Assembly: GCA_002238785.1 (NCBI GenBank)
Contig: MPNA01000012.1
Span: forward strand, 26,416-90,415
DNA length: 64,000 nucleotides
Reading direction: 5' to 3'
From: a bacterium OM1 bin76
Lineage (GTDB): Bacteria > Actinomycetota > Acidimicrobiia > Spongiisociales > ZC4RG35
Part shown: piece after piece, positions 43,131 through 53,511 of the stretch
Layout: each line of letters opens with the position of its first letter
Numbering within the stretch: the first letter of the stretch is position 1
Notes under the pieces: generated by a model
Database searches by the model: none
The model's input: only the letters and a program-made list of their open reading frames with translations
Told to the model about the DNA's origin: nothing
Program-made: the position numbers and the translations under genes

Positions 43131-44764
43131 CCGTACAAATCACGTTCTTGGGGGGATTGGGGGAGGTGGGTCGCAACTGCGCCGCCTTGGAGGTGGACGG
43201 GAAGATCTGCCTGATCGACTGCGGCCTGATGTTTCCCGAGGCCGACATGCTGGGCGTGGACCTGGTGTTCCCCGATTGGTCCTGGGTGGTGGAACGAGCC
43301 GACGACGTGGAGTGCGTGATCCTGACCCACGGCCACGAGGACCATGTGGGGGCGTTGGGGTACTTCCTGGAGCAGGTGAACGTGCCGGTCTACGGCACCG
43401 AACTCTCCCTGCGAATCGCCGGGGAGAGGATCAAGGAGTTGGGAGTGGCCGCCGATCTGCGCCCGGTCCCCACCGGCGAGGAGATAACGCACGGGCCTTT
43501 CTACTTCATGCTCATCCCCGTCTGTCACTCCATTCCGGATGCGACCGCAGTGGCCTTCTACACCCACGAGGGCGTCATCCTGCACTCGGGTGACTTCAAA
43601 CTGGACCCCACGCCCATTGATGACCGGGCCACCGACCTGGGGGCATTGGCGGAACTCGGCGACCGGGGAGTCCGGCTCTACCTGGGTGACAGCACCAATG
43701 CCGAGCGGGAGGGGTTCGTGCCGTCGGAGGGGTCGCTGTCCGCACCGATCGCAGACATCGTGCGGGCCGCCGAGGGACGGGTGATTGCGGCTTGCTTCTC
43801 CTCGCACATCCACCGGGTGCAACAGATCGTGAACGCCGGGGTGGCGGCGGGGCGCAAGATCGCCTTGGCCGGCCGGTCGATGCTGCGTAACAGCCGCATC
43901 GCCTCCGAACTGGGAGTGCTGGAACTGCCCGAGGAGCATGTGGTGACGGTCGCCGAGTTGTTGAGGCTGCCCGCCGATCGACAGATGCTGATCGCCACCG
44001 GCAGCCAGGGTGAGCCGTTCTCGGCCCTGACCCGGATGTCGAACCGCACCCATCGCCAGTTCTCCCTGGAGGAGGGAGACATGGTCCTGATCTCGGCGAC
44101 GCCGGTTCCCGGAAACGAAAAGGCGGTCTCCAAACTGGTGTCGGGCATGCTGCGCCTGGGCGCCACGGTGTATCACGGGTTGAATTCGCCGGTCCACGTC
44201 TCGGGACATGCCGCCCGCGACGAACTGGCCGTCATGTTGCGCCTGGTGCGACCCGAGGCTTTCGTTCCGGTCCATGGGGAGTATCGCCACCTGCACGCCC
44301 ACGCCCGGTTGGCCCGCCAGGTGGGAGTGGAGCAGATCGAAGTGCTGGAGGATGGCGACCGGGTGGTGATGGAAGGGGACGACCTGTGGGTGGAGCGAGA
44401 GGTGGTGGATGCCGACTATGTGTACTTGGACGGGTCCTCTTTGGGAGGGGTGCAGACCAGGGTGCTGCGGGATCGAAGCCGTCTGTCCGAGGCGGGAGTG
44501 GTCACCGTGACCCTGGTGGTGGACGCCGAGACCGGCGAGTTGGCCGCCGAACCCCTTCTGGAGAGTCGGGGGTTGGTGGACGACCCGGTGGCCGTGCTGG
44601 ATGTGGCCACCGACGACCTGGTGGAGTTGGTGTCGGTCCGGGTGGCCGACGGCCTGGTGGACCCGGGTCATCTGAGGGCAGTGGCCAGAAGGACCGTGGC
44701 GCGGGTGGTGAGGAGCGAGACCCGCCAACGCCCCGTGGTGTTGGTGGAGATCGTCGAGGTCTAG
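43127..44764 (+). CDS. rnj: Ribonuclease J
   Basis: 545-residue metallo-beta-lactamase/beta-CASP nuclease with 5'-3' exo- and endonuclease roles in mRNA and rRNA processing. HGHEDHVGAL is motif 2; FLGGLGEVGRNCAALE, LIDCGLMFPE, HSIPDATAV, LHSGDFK and VPVHGEYRHLHAHA are further hallmark blocks. The GTG at 43127 overlaps the dapA stop; a much longer open frame upstream is a shadow of dapA. Confidence 0.95.
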   Translation: MTVQITFLGGLGEVGRNCAALEVDGKICLIDCGLMFPEADMLGVDLVFPDWSWVVERADDVECVILTHGHEDHVGALGYFLEQVNVPVYGTELSLRIAGERIKELGVAADLRPVPTGEEITHGPFYFMLIPVCHSIPDATAVAFYTHEGVILHSGDFKLDPTPIDDRATDLGALAELGDRGVRLYLGDSTNAEREGFVPSEGSLSAPIADIVRAAEGRVIAACFSSHIHRVQQIVNAGVAAGRKIALAGRSMLRNSRIASELGVLELPEEHVVTVAELLRLPADRQMLIATGSQGEPFSALTRMSNRTHRQFSLEEGDMVLISATPVPGNEKAVSKLVSGMLRLGATVYHGLNSPVHVSGHAARDELAVMLRLVRPEAFVPVHGEYRHLHAHARLARQVGVEQIEVLEDGDRVVMEGDDLWVEREVVDADYVYLDGSSLGGVQTRVLRDRSRLSEAGVVTVTLVVDAETGELAAEPLLESRGLVDDPVAVLDVATDDLVELVSVRVADGLVDPGHLRAVARRTVARVVRSETRQRPVVLVEIVEV

Positions 44765-44865
44765 GTAACCCGGCCCTGATCTGAGGCGCCCGACCGCTCA
44801 AGTCCCCCCGGTCGACCTCCTTGCCGACGTCCGAACTGTCACAGGGGTTTCGCATCTTTGGAAGG

Positions 44866-45420
44866 ATGGTTTGGTGCCTTTGTTGCGGAACTCGGGACTC
44901 GGCTGCGGTCTGCCGTTCGTGCGCTGCCACCATGGTCCCGGCCCGCCCTCGCGTGCTGGACTCGGGAATGACGGTCGTCTCGGCCATGGTGCACCGTGGA
45001 GCGGCGCGGCGGTTGGTGCTTCGTGTCAAGTACCGGGGATGCCGGGAATCGGCGGAGGTGCTGGCCGCCATGATGGCGCCGTTGCTGCCCGCGGGCGCCC
45101 GGGCGCTGGCGCCCATTCCCCGGATCTACCTGCGGCGGCTGAAATACCACTCCGATCCCGCCGTGCTGCTGGCCGACGCCCTTTCCCGTCGCAGCGGCCT
45201 GCCGGCGCTGCGTCCCCTCGGCCCCCGGTTGTGGGGCGCAGCCAATGCCGGACGGCGCCGGTCGGCCCGGGCTGTGCGATTCCGGCGCCGGGGGAGTCCG
45301 CCGCCGGGACTGGTGCTGGTGGATGATGTCATCACCACCGGCGTCACCCTGGAGACGGCGGCGTCGACCCTGGGCTTCTCCAGGATCCGGGCGGCGGTCA
45401 CGGCAACCACCTCCGTCTAA
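44866..45420 (+). CDS. ComF-family phosphoribosyltransferase-like protein
   Basis: 184 residues from ATG 44866 (199 from an in-frame TTG at 44821). The N-terminal CLCCGTRDSAAVCRSC is a CxxC-x7-CxxC zinc-ribbon-like motif, and the C-terminal PRTase signature is LVLVDDVITTGVTLE. ComF proteins are linked to DNA uptake in some bacteria, and their enzymatic activity is often unproven. The usual GNRxHALYP segment is shortened to ANAGRRRSARAVRF. The start is unclear; GGAAGG abuts the ATG. Confidence 0.8.
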   Translation: MVWCLCCGTRDSAAVCRSCAATMVPARPRVLDSGMTVVSAMVHRGAARRLVLRVKYRGCRESAEVLAAMMAPLLPAGARALAPIPRIYLRRLKYHSDPAVLLADALSRRSGLPALRPLGPRLWGAANAGRRRSARAVRFRRRGSPPPGLVLVDDVITTGVTLETAASTLGFSRIRAAVTATTSV

Positions 45421-45500
45421 AGACCGGGACAGGCTACGCTTTAGACGCCTAGGGAACGGATAGGTTCTGGGACCAAGGGAACCTGGAAAGGGATCATCAA

Positions 45501-46031
45501 GTGGAAGTACGGATCAGCGCCCGCAATGCCGAGATCAGCGAAGGCCTGCGCCGCAGCGTGGTGGCCAAGGTGAACCGGGCGGCTCGGGTGTTCTCCGACC
45601 TGGATGCGGTGGACGTGGAACTCACCGGGGAGACCAATCCCCGCCTGGCCGGCGAGCGGTATCGCATCGAGTTGACCGGACAGGCGCTGGGCAGGATCAT
45701 CCGGGTGGAGGGCGCCGCGCCCACCCCGGAGACGGCTCTTGACACCGCCACCGACCGGTTCGTTCGCCGCCTGCGGCGACTCAAGCAAAGGCTGATCGAC
45801 CGCAGCCGGCAGGCCGGCCCGGTCTCGCCGGAGGAACCGGGTCCCGACCCCGACGAAATAGTCAGGGTCAAGCGGTTCATCATCAAGCCGATGAGCATTG
45901 CCGAGGCGCAGTTGCAGATGGAGATGCTCGGCCATGACTTCTTCTTCTTTCTCAACGGCTCCAACAACCGGCACAGTGTTCTCTATCGTCGCAGGGACGG
46001 GCGCCTGGGGCTGATCGAGTCTCACAGTTGA
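45501..46031 (+). CDS. hpf: Long-form ribosome hibernation promoting factor
   Basis: 176 residues. The N-terminal HPF domain (VRISARNAEISEGLRRSVVAKVNRAARVFSDLDAVDVEL) blocks the decoding centre, and the C-terminal domain (VRVKRFIIKPMSIAEAQLQMEMLGHDFFFFLN) dimerises 70S ribosomes into 100S. GTG 45501 has the RBS GAAAGGGA. It lies directly upstream of secA, as in many Gram-positives. Confidence 0.95.
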   Translation: MEVRISARNAEISEGLRRSVVAKVNRAARVFSDLDAVDVELTGETNPRLAGERYRIELTGQALGRIIRVEGAAPTPETALDTATDRFVRRLRRLKQRLIDRSRQAGPVSPEEPGPDPDEIVRVKRFIIKPMSIAEAQLQMEMLGHDFFFFLNGSNNRHSVLYRRRDGRLGLIESHS

Positions 46032-46090
46032 CTGCCGGGCCCCCGAAACTGACCGTTTAGCCTCGGCGTTCCTCTAGGATTTATTGACGG

Positions 46091-48697
46091 ATGGGAATTT
46101 TCAGCAGGGTTCTCAAGGCAGGGGAGAGCCGTTCACTGAAACGCCTGACAGCGTTGACCAACCGGGTGAACGCCCTGGAGGGCGATGTAAAACGGCTTTC
46201 CGATGCTGAGCTACTTGCCAAGACGGGCCAATTCCGGCAGAGGGTCGATCGGGGTGAGAGCCTCGACAAACTGATGCCGGAGGCTTTCGCAGTGGTGCGT
46301 GAGGCGGCTTGGCGGGTGCTCGGCCAGCGGCCCTATGACGTGCAGATCGTGGGCGCCGGGGCACTGCACCAGGGACGGGTGGCGGAGATGAAGACCGGGG
46401 AGGGAAAGACCCTGGTCTCCACCATGCCCGCCTACCTCAATTCCCTCGGCGGGCGGGGAGTGCACCTGGTGACGGTCAACGACTACCTCGCCTCCCGGGA
46501 TGCGGAGTGGATGGGCACCGTGCACCGCGCCCTGGGCCTGCAGGTGGGCCTCATCCAGTCGGCCATGTCCCCTGCCGAGCGGCGCCCTGCCTACGAGTGT
46601 GACATCACCTACGGGACCAACAACGAATTCGGGTTCGACTACCTGAGGGACAACATGTCCATGAAGCCCGAGAACATGGTGCAGCGCGGCCACCACTACG
46701 CCATAGTGGACGAGGTCGACTCGATTCTCATCGACGAGGCCCGCACTCCCCTGATCATCTCAGGCCGGGTATCCGACAGCGCCAAGTGGTACAAGGACTT
46801 CGCCCGGATCGCGGCTCGGCTGCACCGGGACCTCCACTACGAGGTCGACGAGGGCAAGAGGCAGGTGCTCACCACCGAGGCGGGGGTGTACCAGGTGGAG
46901 CAATTCCTGGGGGTGGAGAATCTCTACGACCATGCCGCGGTGGACTTCGTCCATTACCTGGAGACCGCGCTGCGGGCCAAGGAACTGTACCACCGGGACC
47001 AGGAGTACCTCTTGGACCGCGGGCAGGTGAAGATAGTGGACGAGTTCACCGGACGGGTGCTGGAGGGCCGTCGGTACTCCGAAGGCCTGCACCAGGCCAT
47101 CGAGGCCAAGGAGGGGGCGAGGATTCTGGATGAGAACCAGACCCTGGCCACCATCACCTTGCAGAACTACTTCCGGATGTACGACAAGCTGTCGGGGATG
47201 ACCGGCACCGCGGTGACCGAGGCGCCGGAGCTTGCCCAGATCTACAACCTGGAAGTGGTGACCATCCCCACCAACATGCCGGTGGTCCGCGACGACGAGG
47301 GCGACCAGGTCTACAAGACCGAGAAGGCCAAGTACGAGGCGGTGGTGGAGGAAGTGGCCTCCGCTCACGAGCAGGGCCAGCCGGTGCTCTTGGGGACGGT
47401 CTCCATCGAGAACTCCGAGCGCCTCTCCACTCTGCTGTCACGCCGGGGAGTCCGCCACCAGGTCCTCAACGCCAAGCACCATGCCCGGGAGGCGGAGATC
47501 ATCTCCCAGGCAGGCCGTCCCCAGGCGGTGACCGTGGCCACCAACATGGCCGGACGGGGAGTGGACATCATGTTGGGCGGCAATCACGAGGCCTTTGCGC
47601 GGCTGGAACTGCGCAGGGAGGGCGTGGATCCCGAAGACCCCAAGTACGAAGCGCGCTTTCGGGAATTGGCCGCCAACCACCGGGAGGAGTTGACCGGGGA
47701 TCGTGACAGGGTGCTGGAAGCCGGAGGCCTGCTGGTGCTCGGGACCGAACGCCACGAGTCGCGCCGGATCGACAACCAGTTGCGGGGCCGCTCGGGCCGG
47801 CAGGGCGATCCGGGGCGGACCAGGTTCTTCCTCTCCCTGCAGGACGACCTGATGCGCCGTTTCCAGGGTGAGCGGGTGGCGTCCATCATGGGCAGGCTGA
47901 AGATTCCCGACGACGTCCCCATCGAGCACAAGATGGTCACCAACGCGGTGGAGAGGGCCCAGCGCCAGGTCGAGGCTCAGAACTTCGAGATCCGAAAGAA
48001 CGTCCTCAAGTACGACGAGGTGATGAACCGCCAGCGGGAGAGGATCTACGAGTGGCGCAACGAGATCCTGGTCAAGGAGGAGACCGGAAGCCTGGTGGCC
48101 AAGTGGATGAAGGAGACCATCGAGGGAATCGTCACCGAGGAATTCGGCCCCCTGGCGCCCACCGACTGGGACTGGCAGAGCCTCAACCGGGAACTCGAGG
48201 TCTACTACCCCAGCAGCCTCTCGCCAGACGACTCCGGCCGGCGACTCACCACCGAGACGGTCACCGAGATGGCCCTGGCCCAGGCGAAGGAGGCATACCG
48301 GCGCAAGGTTGCCGAGTTGGGCCCCGAGGTGGTCGCCGCCGTGGAGCGATCGGTGATGCTGTCGGTGATCGACAACAAGTGGCGAGAGCAACTGGCGGAG
48401 ATGGACTACCTGCGCTCGGGCATCGGACTCCGGGCGATGGGACAGAGAGACCCGCTCACCGAGTACCAGCGGGAGGCGTACGACCTGTTCGCCGAGATGG
48501 TGGACCTGGTGAAACGGGATTCGGTGCGTTACCTGTTCCATGTCAAGGTGGCCAAGCCGAAGCGACCGGCTGTCGCCGCTCCACAGACCCGCCGGCCGGT
48601 GCGGGCCAAGAGCGGGAAGGTGGGGCGCAACGCCCCATGTCCCTGCGGCAGCGGCAAGAAGTACAAGCGGTGCCACGGCGGCGTGAAGGTCGGGTGA
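46091..48697 (+). CDS. secA: Preprotein translocase ATPase SecA
   Basis: 868 residues. Walker A is [10 protein letters not shown], the DEAD box is [33 protein letters not shown] and [30 protein letters not shown] are motifs of the second helicase lobe. The C-terminus ends in the zinc-binding SEC-C motif [17 protein letters not shown] that contacts SecB or ribosomes. TAGGAT at 46075-46080 is a possible -10, 10 nt before the ATG; no RBS is visible. Confidence 0.97.
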   Translation: MGIFSRVLKAGESRSLKRLTALTNRVNALEGDVKRLSDAELLAKTGQFRQRVDRGESLDKLMPEAFAVVREAAWRVLGQRPYDVQIVGAGALHQGRVAEMKTGEGKTLVSTMPAYLNSLGGRGVHLVTVNDYLASRDAEWMGTVHRALGLQVGLIQSAMSPAERRPAYECDITYGTNNEFGFDYLRDNMSMKPENMVQRGHHYAIVDEVDSILIDEARTPLIISGRVSDSAKWYKDFARIAARLHRDLHYEVDEGKRQVLTTEAGVYQVEQFLGVENLYDHAAVDFVHYLETALRAKELYHRDQEYLLDRGQVKIVDEFTGRVLEGRRYSEGLHQAIEAKEGARILDENQTLATITLQNYFRMYDKLSGMTGTAVTEAPELAQIYNLEVVTIPTNMPVVRDDEGDQVYKTEKAKYEAVVEEVASAHEQGQPVLLGTVSIENSERLSTLLSRRGVRHQVLNAKHHAREAEIISQAGRPQAVTVATNMAGRGVDIMLGGNHEAFARLELRREGVDPEDPKYEARFRELAANHREELTGDRDRVLEAGGLLVLGTERHESRRIDNQLRGRSGRQGDPGRTRFFLSLQDDLMRRFQGERVASIMGRLKIPDDVPIEHKMVTNAVERAQRQVEAQNFEIRKNVLKYDEVMNRQRERIYEWRNEILVKEETGSLVAKWMKETIEGIVTEEFGPLAPTDWDWQSLNRELEVYYPSSLSPDDSGRRLTTETVTEMALAQAKEAYRRKVAELGPEVVAAVERSVMLSVIDNKWREQLAEMDYLRSGIGLRAMGQRDPLTEYQREAYDLFAEMVDLVKRDSVRYLFHVKVAKPKRPAVAAPQTRRPVRAKSGKVGRNAPCPCGSGKKYKRCHGGVKVG

Positions 48698-48776
48698 AAA
48701 AGGGGATCCGGTAGCCCCGCGCCGGCGTTAATCTTGGTGTCTTGCGCCCCCTATCACCCTTCTGGAACCTCATCCC

Positions 48777-49938
48777 ATGCCTGTAGAGCACTTTGACCCC
48801 ACGGCCATCCTGGCCGAATTGCGTATCCGCCTGGACGAAGCCGGGAGGTTCCTTTGACCTCGACCAGAAGCGAACCGAGGTCGTCAAGTTGCGCGGCGCC
48901 TCATCGGAACCGGGTTTTTGGTCGGACCCCGAACGCGCCCGGGAGACCGGTCGTCGGCTAGCGGGCCACGAGAGCCTGATAGCCGCCTTCGACGGCCTGG
49001 CTCAGCGCCTCGAGGACGCCGAGGTCCTCTTGGGGTTGGCGGACGAGGGTGGGGCCGAGGCGGAGGAAGCCATCGCGGAGGCCTCCGAGGAACTGCGGAC
49101 CGCCGAGTCGGTGCTGGCCGACCTGGAACTCTCCAGCCTCTACTTCGGCGAGTACGACGACCGGCCCGCCATCCTGAGCGTTCACGCCGGGGCCGGGGGA
49201 GTGGACGCCCAGGACTGGGCCGAGATGCTGCTGCGAATGTACCAGCGGTACCTATCCGACCAGGGATACCGGTGGCAGTTGATCCAGATCACCCCCGGTG
49301 AGGAGGCAGGCCTCAAGTCGGCCACCCTGACCATCACCGGCGAGCGAGCCTACGGCAACCTGGAGTCGGAGAGAGGCGTGCACCGGTTGGTCCGCATCTC
49401 TCCCTTCGACGCCCAGAACCGCCGTCACACCTCCTTTGCAGGAGTGGATGTGGCGCCGGAGATGGGCAAGGAGGCCGAGGTGGAGATAAACGACGAGGAC
49501 CTGCGCATCGACACCTACCGTTCCACGGGCGCCGGGGGACAGCATGTGAACACCACCGATTCGGCGGTGAGAATCACCCATCTTCCCACCGGAGTGGTGG
49601 TACAGTGCCAGAACGAGCGCTCCCAGTTGCAGAACCGGTCCCGCGCCATGGACATTCTCCGCTCCCGCCTCGCCGAGTTGACGCGCCGCAGGCGCCAGGC
49701 CGAATTGGACGCCATCCGGGGAGAGCAGGACGAAGCGGGCTGGGGACGCCAGATCCGGTCCTACGTTCTCCAGCCTTTCCAACTGTGCAAGGACGTCCGC
49801 ACCGGGCTGGAGATCGGAGACGTGCACCGGGTGCTGGACGGTGACATCGGTCCTCTGGTGGAGTCCTACCTGCAGTGGCGGCGGGCCCGGCATGAACGCA
49901 GAACCCGGGCCGAATCGGCGTCCGCGGAGGGTTACTGA
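48777..49938 (+). CDS. prfB: Peptide chain release factor 2, expressed by programmed +1 frameshift
   Basis: Reads UGA/UAA stops. The first 26 codons run from ATG 48777 to CTT 48852-48854 and meet an in-frame TGA at 48855. A +1 shift continues at GAC 48856 to the stop at 49938, for 386 residues in all. RF2 identity is clear from SPFDAQNRRHTSF (SPF anticodon-like tripeptide) and STGAGGQHVN (catalytic GGQ). The frameshift makes synthesis sensitive to the level of RF2 itself. It lies between secA and ftsE, the usual actinobacterial order. Confidence 0.94.
48843..48858 (+). promoter_or_regulatory. prfB programmed frameshift site
   Basis: GGGAGG (internal Shine-Dalgarno-like), three bases, then the slippery CTT-TGA-C, with the same 3-nt spacing as the E. 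coli prfB site. The zero frame ends at the TGA; the +1 frame resumes at GAC and encodes the whole RF2. Confidence 0.92.
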
Positions 49939-50015
49939 TGTTTGGTTCCCAGTGGTGGTAGCATGATTTTCTGGCTGGTCAACCTGCCTTTCACTGGTCG
50001 TTCGGAGAGTTACTT

Positions 50016-50801
50016 TTGATCAGACTCGATTCTGTAACCAAGATCTACAAAGGTGGGACGGTGGCCGCCCGGGGTGTGTCTCTCAACATCCGGCGAGGGG
50101 AATTCGTCTTTTTGGTGGGACCCTCGGGGTCCGGTAAGTCGACGCTGGTCCGGTTGCTGCTGCGCCAGGAGAAGGTCACCCGCGGAACCATCTGGGTGGC
50201 GGGAAAGGACATCACCCGCCTTCCCGGCTGGAAAGTCCCGTTTCTGCGCCGTTCGATGGGAACCGTCTTCCAAGACTTCAAACTGCTGTCCACCAAGACG
50301 GTCACCGAGAACGTGGCCTTCGCCCTGGAAGTAATCGGCCGGCCTCGGTCGGTGATCAGATCCCAGGTGGACCAGGTCCTGGAGTTGGTGGGCCTCGAGG
50401 ATCTGGGCGGCCGGTATCCCGACCAGCTTTCCGGGGGTGAGCAGCAGCGGGTCTCCATCGCCAGGGCGTTCGTCAACCGCCCCCTGATCCTGCTGGCCGA
50501 TGAGCCCACCGGGAATCTCGACCCCGCCACTTCGGTGGGGATCATGAGGATTCTGGACCGGATCAACCGGTCGGGGACCACGGTGGTGATGGCGACTCAC
50601 GACCATGCCATCGTCAATGCCATGAGACGGCGGGTGGTGGCCATCGACAAGGGCGAGGTGGTACGGGACGAACGAGTGGGAGGATTCGAGGAGGCCCAGG
50701 AGCCCGAGACTGCGGCGCCGCCTCCTCCGGGCGCCCCGGGCCTGCCGCTCCCGCCCGATACCGACGGGTACGGGCTGGGCCAAGCAGAGTTGTTGGAGTA
50801 G
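50016..50801 (+). CDS. ftsE: Cell division ATPase FtsE
   Basis: 261 residues. Walker A GPSGSGKST, signature LSGGEQQRV, Walker B LLADEPTGNLD and the switch His in MATHDH. The N-terminus IRLDSVTKIYKGG is typical of FtsE. TTG 50016 is the start with GGAGAG 6 nt upstream. The C-terminal 40 residues are a Pro-rich extension not found in E. coli FtsE. It acts with FtsX to activate a peptidoglycan hydrolase at the septum. Confidence 0.94.
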   Translation: MIRLDSVTKIYKGGTVAARGVSLNIRRGEFVFLVGPSGSGKSTLVRLLLRQEKVTRGTIWVAGKDITRLPGWKVPFLRRSMGTVFQDFKLLSTKTVTENVAFALEVIGRPRSVIRSQVDQVLELVGLEDLGGRYPDQLSGGEQQRVSIARAFVNRPLILLADEPTGNLDPATSVGIMRILDRINRSGTTVVMATHDHAIVNAMRRRVVAIDKGEVVRDERVGGFEEAQEPETAAPPPPGAPGLPLPPDTDGYGLGQAELLE

Positions 50802-50807
50802 CGGTTC

Positions 50808-51704
50808 ATGGGCAGGTTGATATTCCTGGTGGGGGAATCGCTGACAAACCTCCGTCGCAATGCCCTGGTGGCCACCGGGGCGATCCTGGCTGTCTTCATC
50901 TCCCTGACGCTGGCGTTCGGCGCCCTGGTGGTCAACGAATTGCTGCGTCTCAACACGATCGGATGGCAGCAGGGCACCCACATCATCGCTTTTTTGAAGG
51001 ATCCCGACCAAGGCGGCCTGGATTCCGGCGGCCAGTTGGCCTACCGGGACGAGGTGGCCGGATGGGACGAGGTGTCGGCGGTCCACTACGTCGACAAGGC
51101 GGGCGCCTACGAGGAGTTCAAGGAGATCTTCGCCTCCCGCCCGGAACTGATCGAGGTGACCGACCCGCTCAAGTTGCCCGCTTCGATCCGGATCGAACTG
51201 CAGACCATCGACTTGTACCGCGATGTGCAGTTCCGCCTGTCCGCCAATCCGGTGGTCTGGGAGGTGAGGTCGTTCGGTGAGCAGATCGACCAACTCTCCA
51301 CCATCTCCCGGGTGCTCAACGTGTTGGGGTGGGGACTGGCGCTGGTACTGGGCATATCGGCGATAATCCTGATCTCCAACACCATCAGCCTGGCCATCTA
51401 CGCCCGGCGAAACGAGGTGTCGGTGATGAAACTGGTGGGCGCCTCCAATTGGTTCATCAGGGTCCCCTTCCTCTTGGAAGGATTGATCGAGGGTGTGGTG
51501 GGAGCTTCACTGGCGGTGCTCACCGTGTGGGTGGCTTCCCGCAATCTCCACAGTCTGGGAGACACCATTCAGCTGATCACTCTCAGCATCCCCGGGCGGT
51601 TCTTCCTGCGGTGGGGAGTGGTGCTGGTCCTGTTCGGGGCCACGGTGGGAGTGGCGGGGTCGCTGCTGGGGCTTAGTCGACACCTTCGGGAAGTGGATTC
51701 GTAG
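50808..51704 (+). CDS. ftsX: Cell division membrane protein FtsX
   Basis: 298 residues, four transmembrane helices: one near residues 20-45 and three after about residue 170. A large extracellular loop between the first two (HIIAFLKDPDQGG to QIDQLSTISR) contacts the hydrolase. The EISVMKLVGASNWFIRVPFLLEG-type block (here NEVSVMKLVGASNWF) is the FtsX signature. It starts 6 nt after ftsE. Confidence 0.93.
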   Translation: MGRLIFLVGESLTNLRRNALVATGAILAVFISLTLAFGALVVNELLRLNTIGWQQGTHIIAFLKDPDQGGLDSGGQLAYRDEVAGWDEVSAVHYVDKAGAYEEFKEIFASRPELIEVTDPLKLPASIRIELQTIDLYRDVQFRLSANPVVWEVRSFGEQIDQLSTISRVLNVLGWGLALVLGISAIILISNTISLAIYARRNEVSVMKLVGASNWFIRVPFLLEGLIEGVVGASLAVLTVWVASRNLHSLGDTIQLITLSIPGRFFLRWGVVLVLFGATVGVAGSLLGLSRHLREVDS

Positions 51705-51717
51705 TGGGGAGTCACAG

Positions 51718-52962
51718 GTGAAACGGGGATGGGGAGTTTGGGCGGTGGTCATCTTGGTGATGGCGATGGTGACCCTTTCCCCCAACAACCGGGCAGAGGC
51801 CGACACGGCCGAGGAGATCGCCCGGCACATCGCCCAGCTGGAGGCCGAGTTGGAGGGGGTCAGGGAGGGGATAACAGAGATCGAGGGCTCCGTGGATGCC
51901 AACCTGGAGGTGCTGATCGCCACCGAGGTGGAGGTCGACATCGCCCGCCAACGCCTCACCGCGGTGAGGGTGGAATTGGAGGCGGCCCGGGTCCGTCTGG
52001 TGCTTGCCGACGAGGAGGTGGCGGCCGGAGAGCGAAAACTGTCGGCAGTGGAAAGCCGCATCGGCCTTCTGGAGACGCAACTGGCCGCCATCCGCTCCCA
52101 GATAGTGGAGGGGACCCTGTCCATCGAGCGAAGGGCGGTGGACCTCTACATGGACTTCTTCTCGCCGGGCCGATGGGCAGTGCTCCAGCAGGACGACATG
52201 ATCAACCTGACCCTGGGACGGGTCTATGGAGGAGACCTTTTGGCCGACGCCGACCAGGAGCTTCGAGACCTGCACGCCCTGGACCAGGATCGCGAGGCCA
52301 AGGAGGTTCTCTTGGAGAGAGAACAGGAGGCCGCTTCGGGGCAGTTGGCCCTCTTGGACGAGCAGCGGGAGTTGCGGGTCGCCGAGTTGTGGGAGGTGGA
52401 GCGCCTGCGCCTGGAGGCCTCGTCGCAGTTGGCGGTGGTGGAGGACCTGGTGGCCGGGGTGCAGTTGCAACTCCAGGCCTATCAGGAGGAGAAGGAGAGT
52501 TTCCAGGAGGACGCTGCCGCCCTGGCCAAGGAGATCGCCTACCGCAAGGTGCTCCTGCAACGGGCGCTTCGTCCCGGGAGCATGTCCTGGCCCACCGACG
52601 GCCTGGTGACTTCGGGGTTCGGCTGGAGGACCCACCCCATCTTCAACCGACGGATCTTTCACAACGGCCTGGACCTGGGATCTCCGTCCGGCACGCCGAT
52701 CCGGGCCGGCGCCGAGGGCAGGGTGATCCTGGCCCAGTCCTGGAGTGGTTTCGGAAACACCGTGGTGATCCAGCACGGCGGCGACGTCACCACCATCTAT
52801 GGCCACATGTCCCGGTTCAACACCTCGGTGGGCCGCAACGTCAATGAGGGGCAGGTGATCGGCTACGTGGGATGCTCGGGACTCTGTACCGGGCCTCACC
52901 TCCATTTCGAAGTGCGGGAGAGCGGCGCACCGGTGGATCCTCTCAAGTATCTTCGGGGGTGA
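51718..52962 (+). CDS. M23 peptidoglycan hydrolase with coiled coil, probable FtsEX effector
   Basis: 414 residues. Signal-like helix at residues 6-24, then about 240 residues of heptad-rich coiled coil in two blocks, then a C-terminal LytM/M23 domain. Zinc residues are intact: HNGLDLGSP (His and Asp) and GPHLHFEV (HxH). This order matches EnvC/PcsB-type partners of FtsX, but unlike EnvC the catalytic site is complete, so it may cut peptidoglycan directly. GTG 51718 follows ftsX by 13 nt, supporting a functional ftsEX-hydrolase unit. Confidence 0.9.
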   Translation: MKRGWGVWAVVILVMAMVTLSPNNRAEADTAEEIARHIAQLEAELEGVREGITEIEGSVDANLEVLIATEVEVDIARQRLTAVRVELEAARVRLVLADEEVAAGERKLSAVESRIGLLETQLAAIRSQIVEGTLSIERRAVDLYMDFFSPGRWAVLQQDDMINLTLGRVYGGDLLADADQELRDLHALDQDREAKEVLLEREQEAASGQLALLDEQRELRVAELWEVERLRLEASSQLAVVEDLVAGVQLQLQAYQEEKESFQEDAAALAKEIAYRKVLLQRALRPGSMSWPTDGLVTSGFGWRTHPIFNRRIFHNGLDLGSPSGTPIRAGAEGRVILAQSWSGFGNTVVIQHGGDVTTIYGHMSRFNTSVGRNVNEGQVIGYVGCSGLCTGPHLHFEVRESGAPVDPLKYLRG

Positions 52963-52969
52963 GATACTG

Positions 52970-53440
52970 ATGGGTGTGAAACTGATCGCCACCAACCGCC
53001 GGGCCCGGTTTGACTACGAGGTCCGGGAGACCTTCGAAGCTGGATTGGTGCTGCTCGGATCGGAGGTCAAAAGCCTTCGAAACAACGGCGCCTCGATCGC
53101 AGAGTCGTTTGCGCAGGTCAAGGCCGGCCAGGCCTGGGTGATGGGAATGCGCATCGCTCCCTATTCCTTCGCCCGGGACGGCGGACACGATCCCCTGCGA
53201 CCCAGAAAGCTCCTCCTGCACCGCCGAGAGATCGACCGGATCGATTCCCGGGTGGCGGAAAAGGGTCTCACCCTGGTCCCCTTGCGCCTGTACTTCAAGA
53301 AAGGGAAGGCCAAGATGGAGTTGGCCCTTGCCAAGGGACGCACCCGCATCGACAAACGGCAGGTCATCAGGGAGAGGGAGCAGCGTCGGGAGATAGAAAG
53401 AGGGATTCGCAGGGTGGGGCGCAGGCTGGGAGGCTTCTAG
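52970..53440 (+). CDS. smpB: tmRNA-binding protein SmpB
   Basis: 156 residues. NRRARFDYEVRETFEAGLVLLGSEVKSLR is the diagnostic start, RPRKLLLHRREID and GLTLVPLRLYFKKGKAKMELALAKG follow, and the basic tail that mimics mRNA ends in RRVGRRLGGF. It delivers tmRNA to stalled ribosomes; ssrA follows 71 nt downstream. GGGGTGAG serves as RBS. Confidence 0.97.
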   Translation: MGVKLIATNRRARFDYEVRETFEAGLVLLGSEVKSLRNNGASIAESFAQVKAGQAWVMGMRIAPYSFARDGGHDPLRPRKLLLHRREIDRIDSRVAEKGLTLVPLRLYFKKGKAKMELALAKGRTRIDKRQVIREREQRREIERGIRRVGRRLGGF

Positions 53441-53481
53441 CCGTCCTCAGAAAAAGGGGGAACGGTTGTCACCCCGGATTT

Positions 53482-53497
53482 GTATAGTGATCTATAC
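53482..53497 (+). promoter_or_regulatory. 16-nt palindrome in the ssrA promoter region
   Basis: GTATAGTGATCTATAC has perfect 6-nt arms around TGAT, 14 nt before the tmRNA 5' end. TATACC (53493-53498) inside it can serve as -10, with TTGTCA at 53466-53471 as a distant -35 (21-nt spacer). The dyad may be an operator or a chance feature of the promoter. Confidence 0.45.
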
Positions 53498-53511
53498 CGA
53501 CAAAAAGGCAT

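Noticed and set aside
42929..44728. 599-codon minus-strand frame
   Set aside because: Antisense to RNase J and dapA, both with complete motifs.
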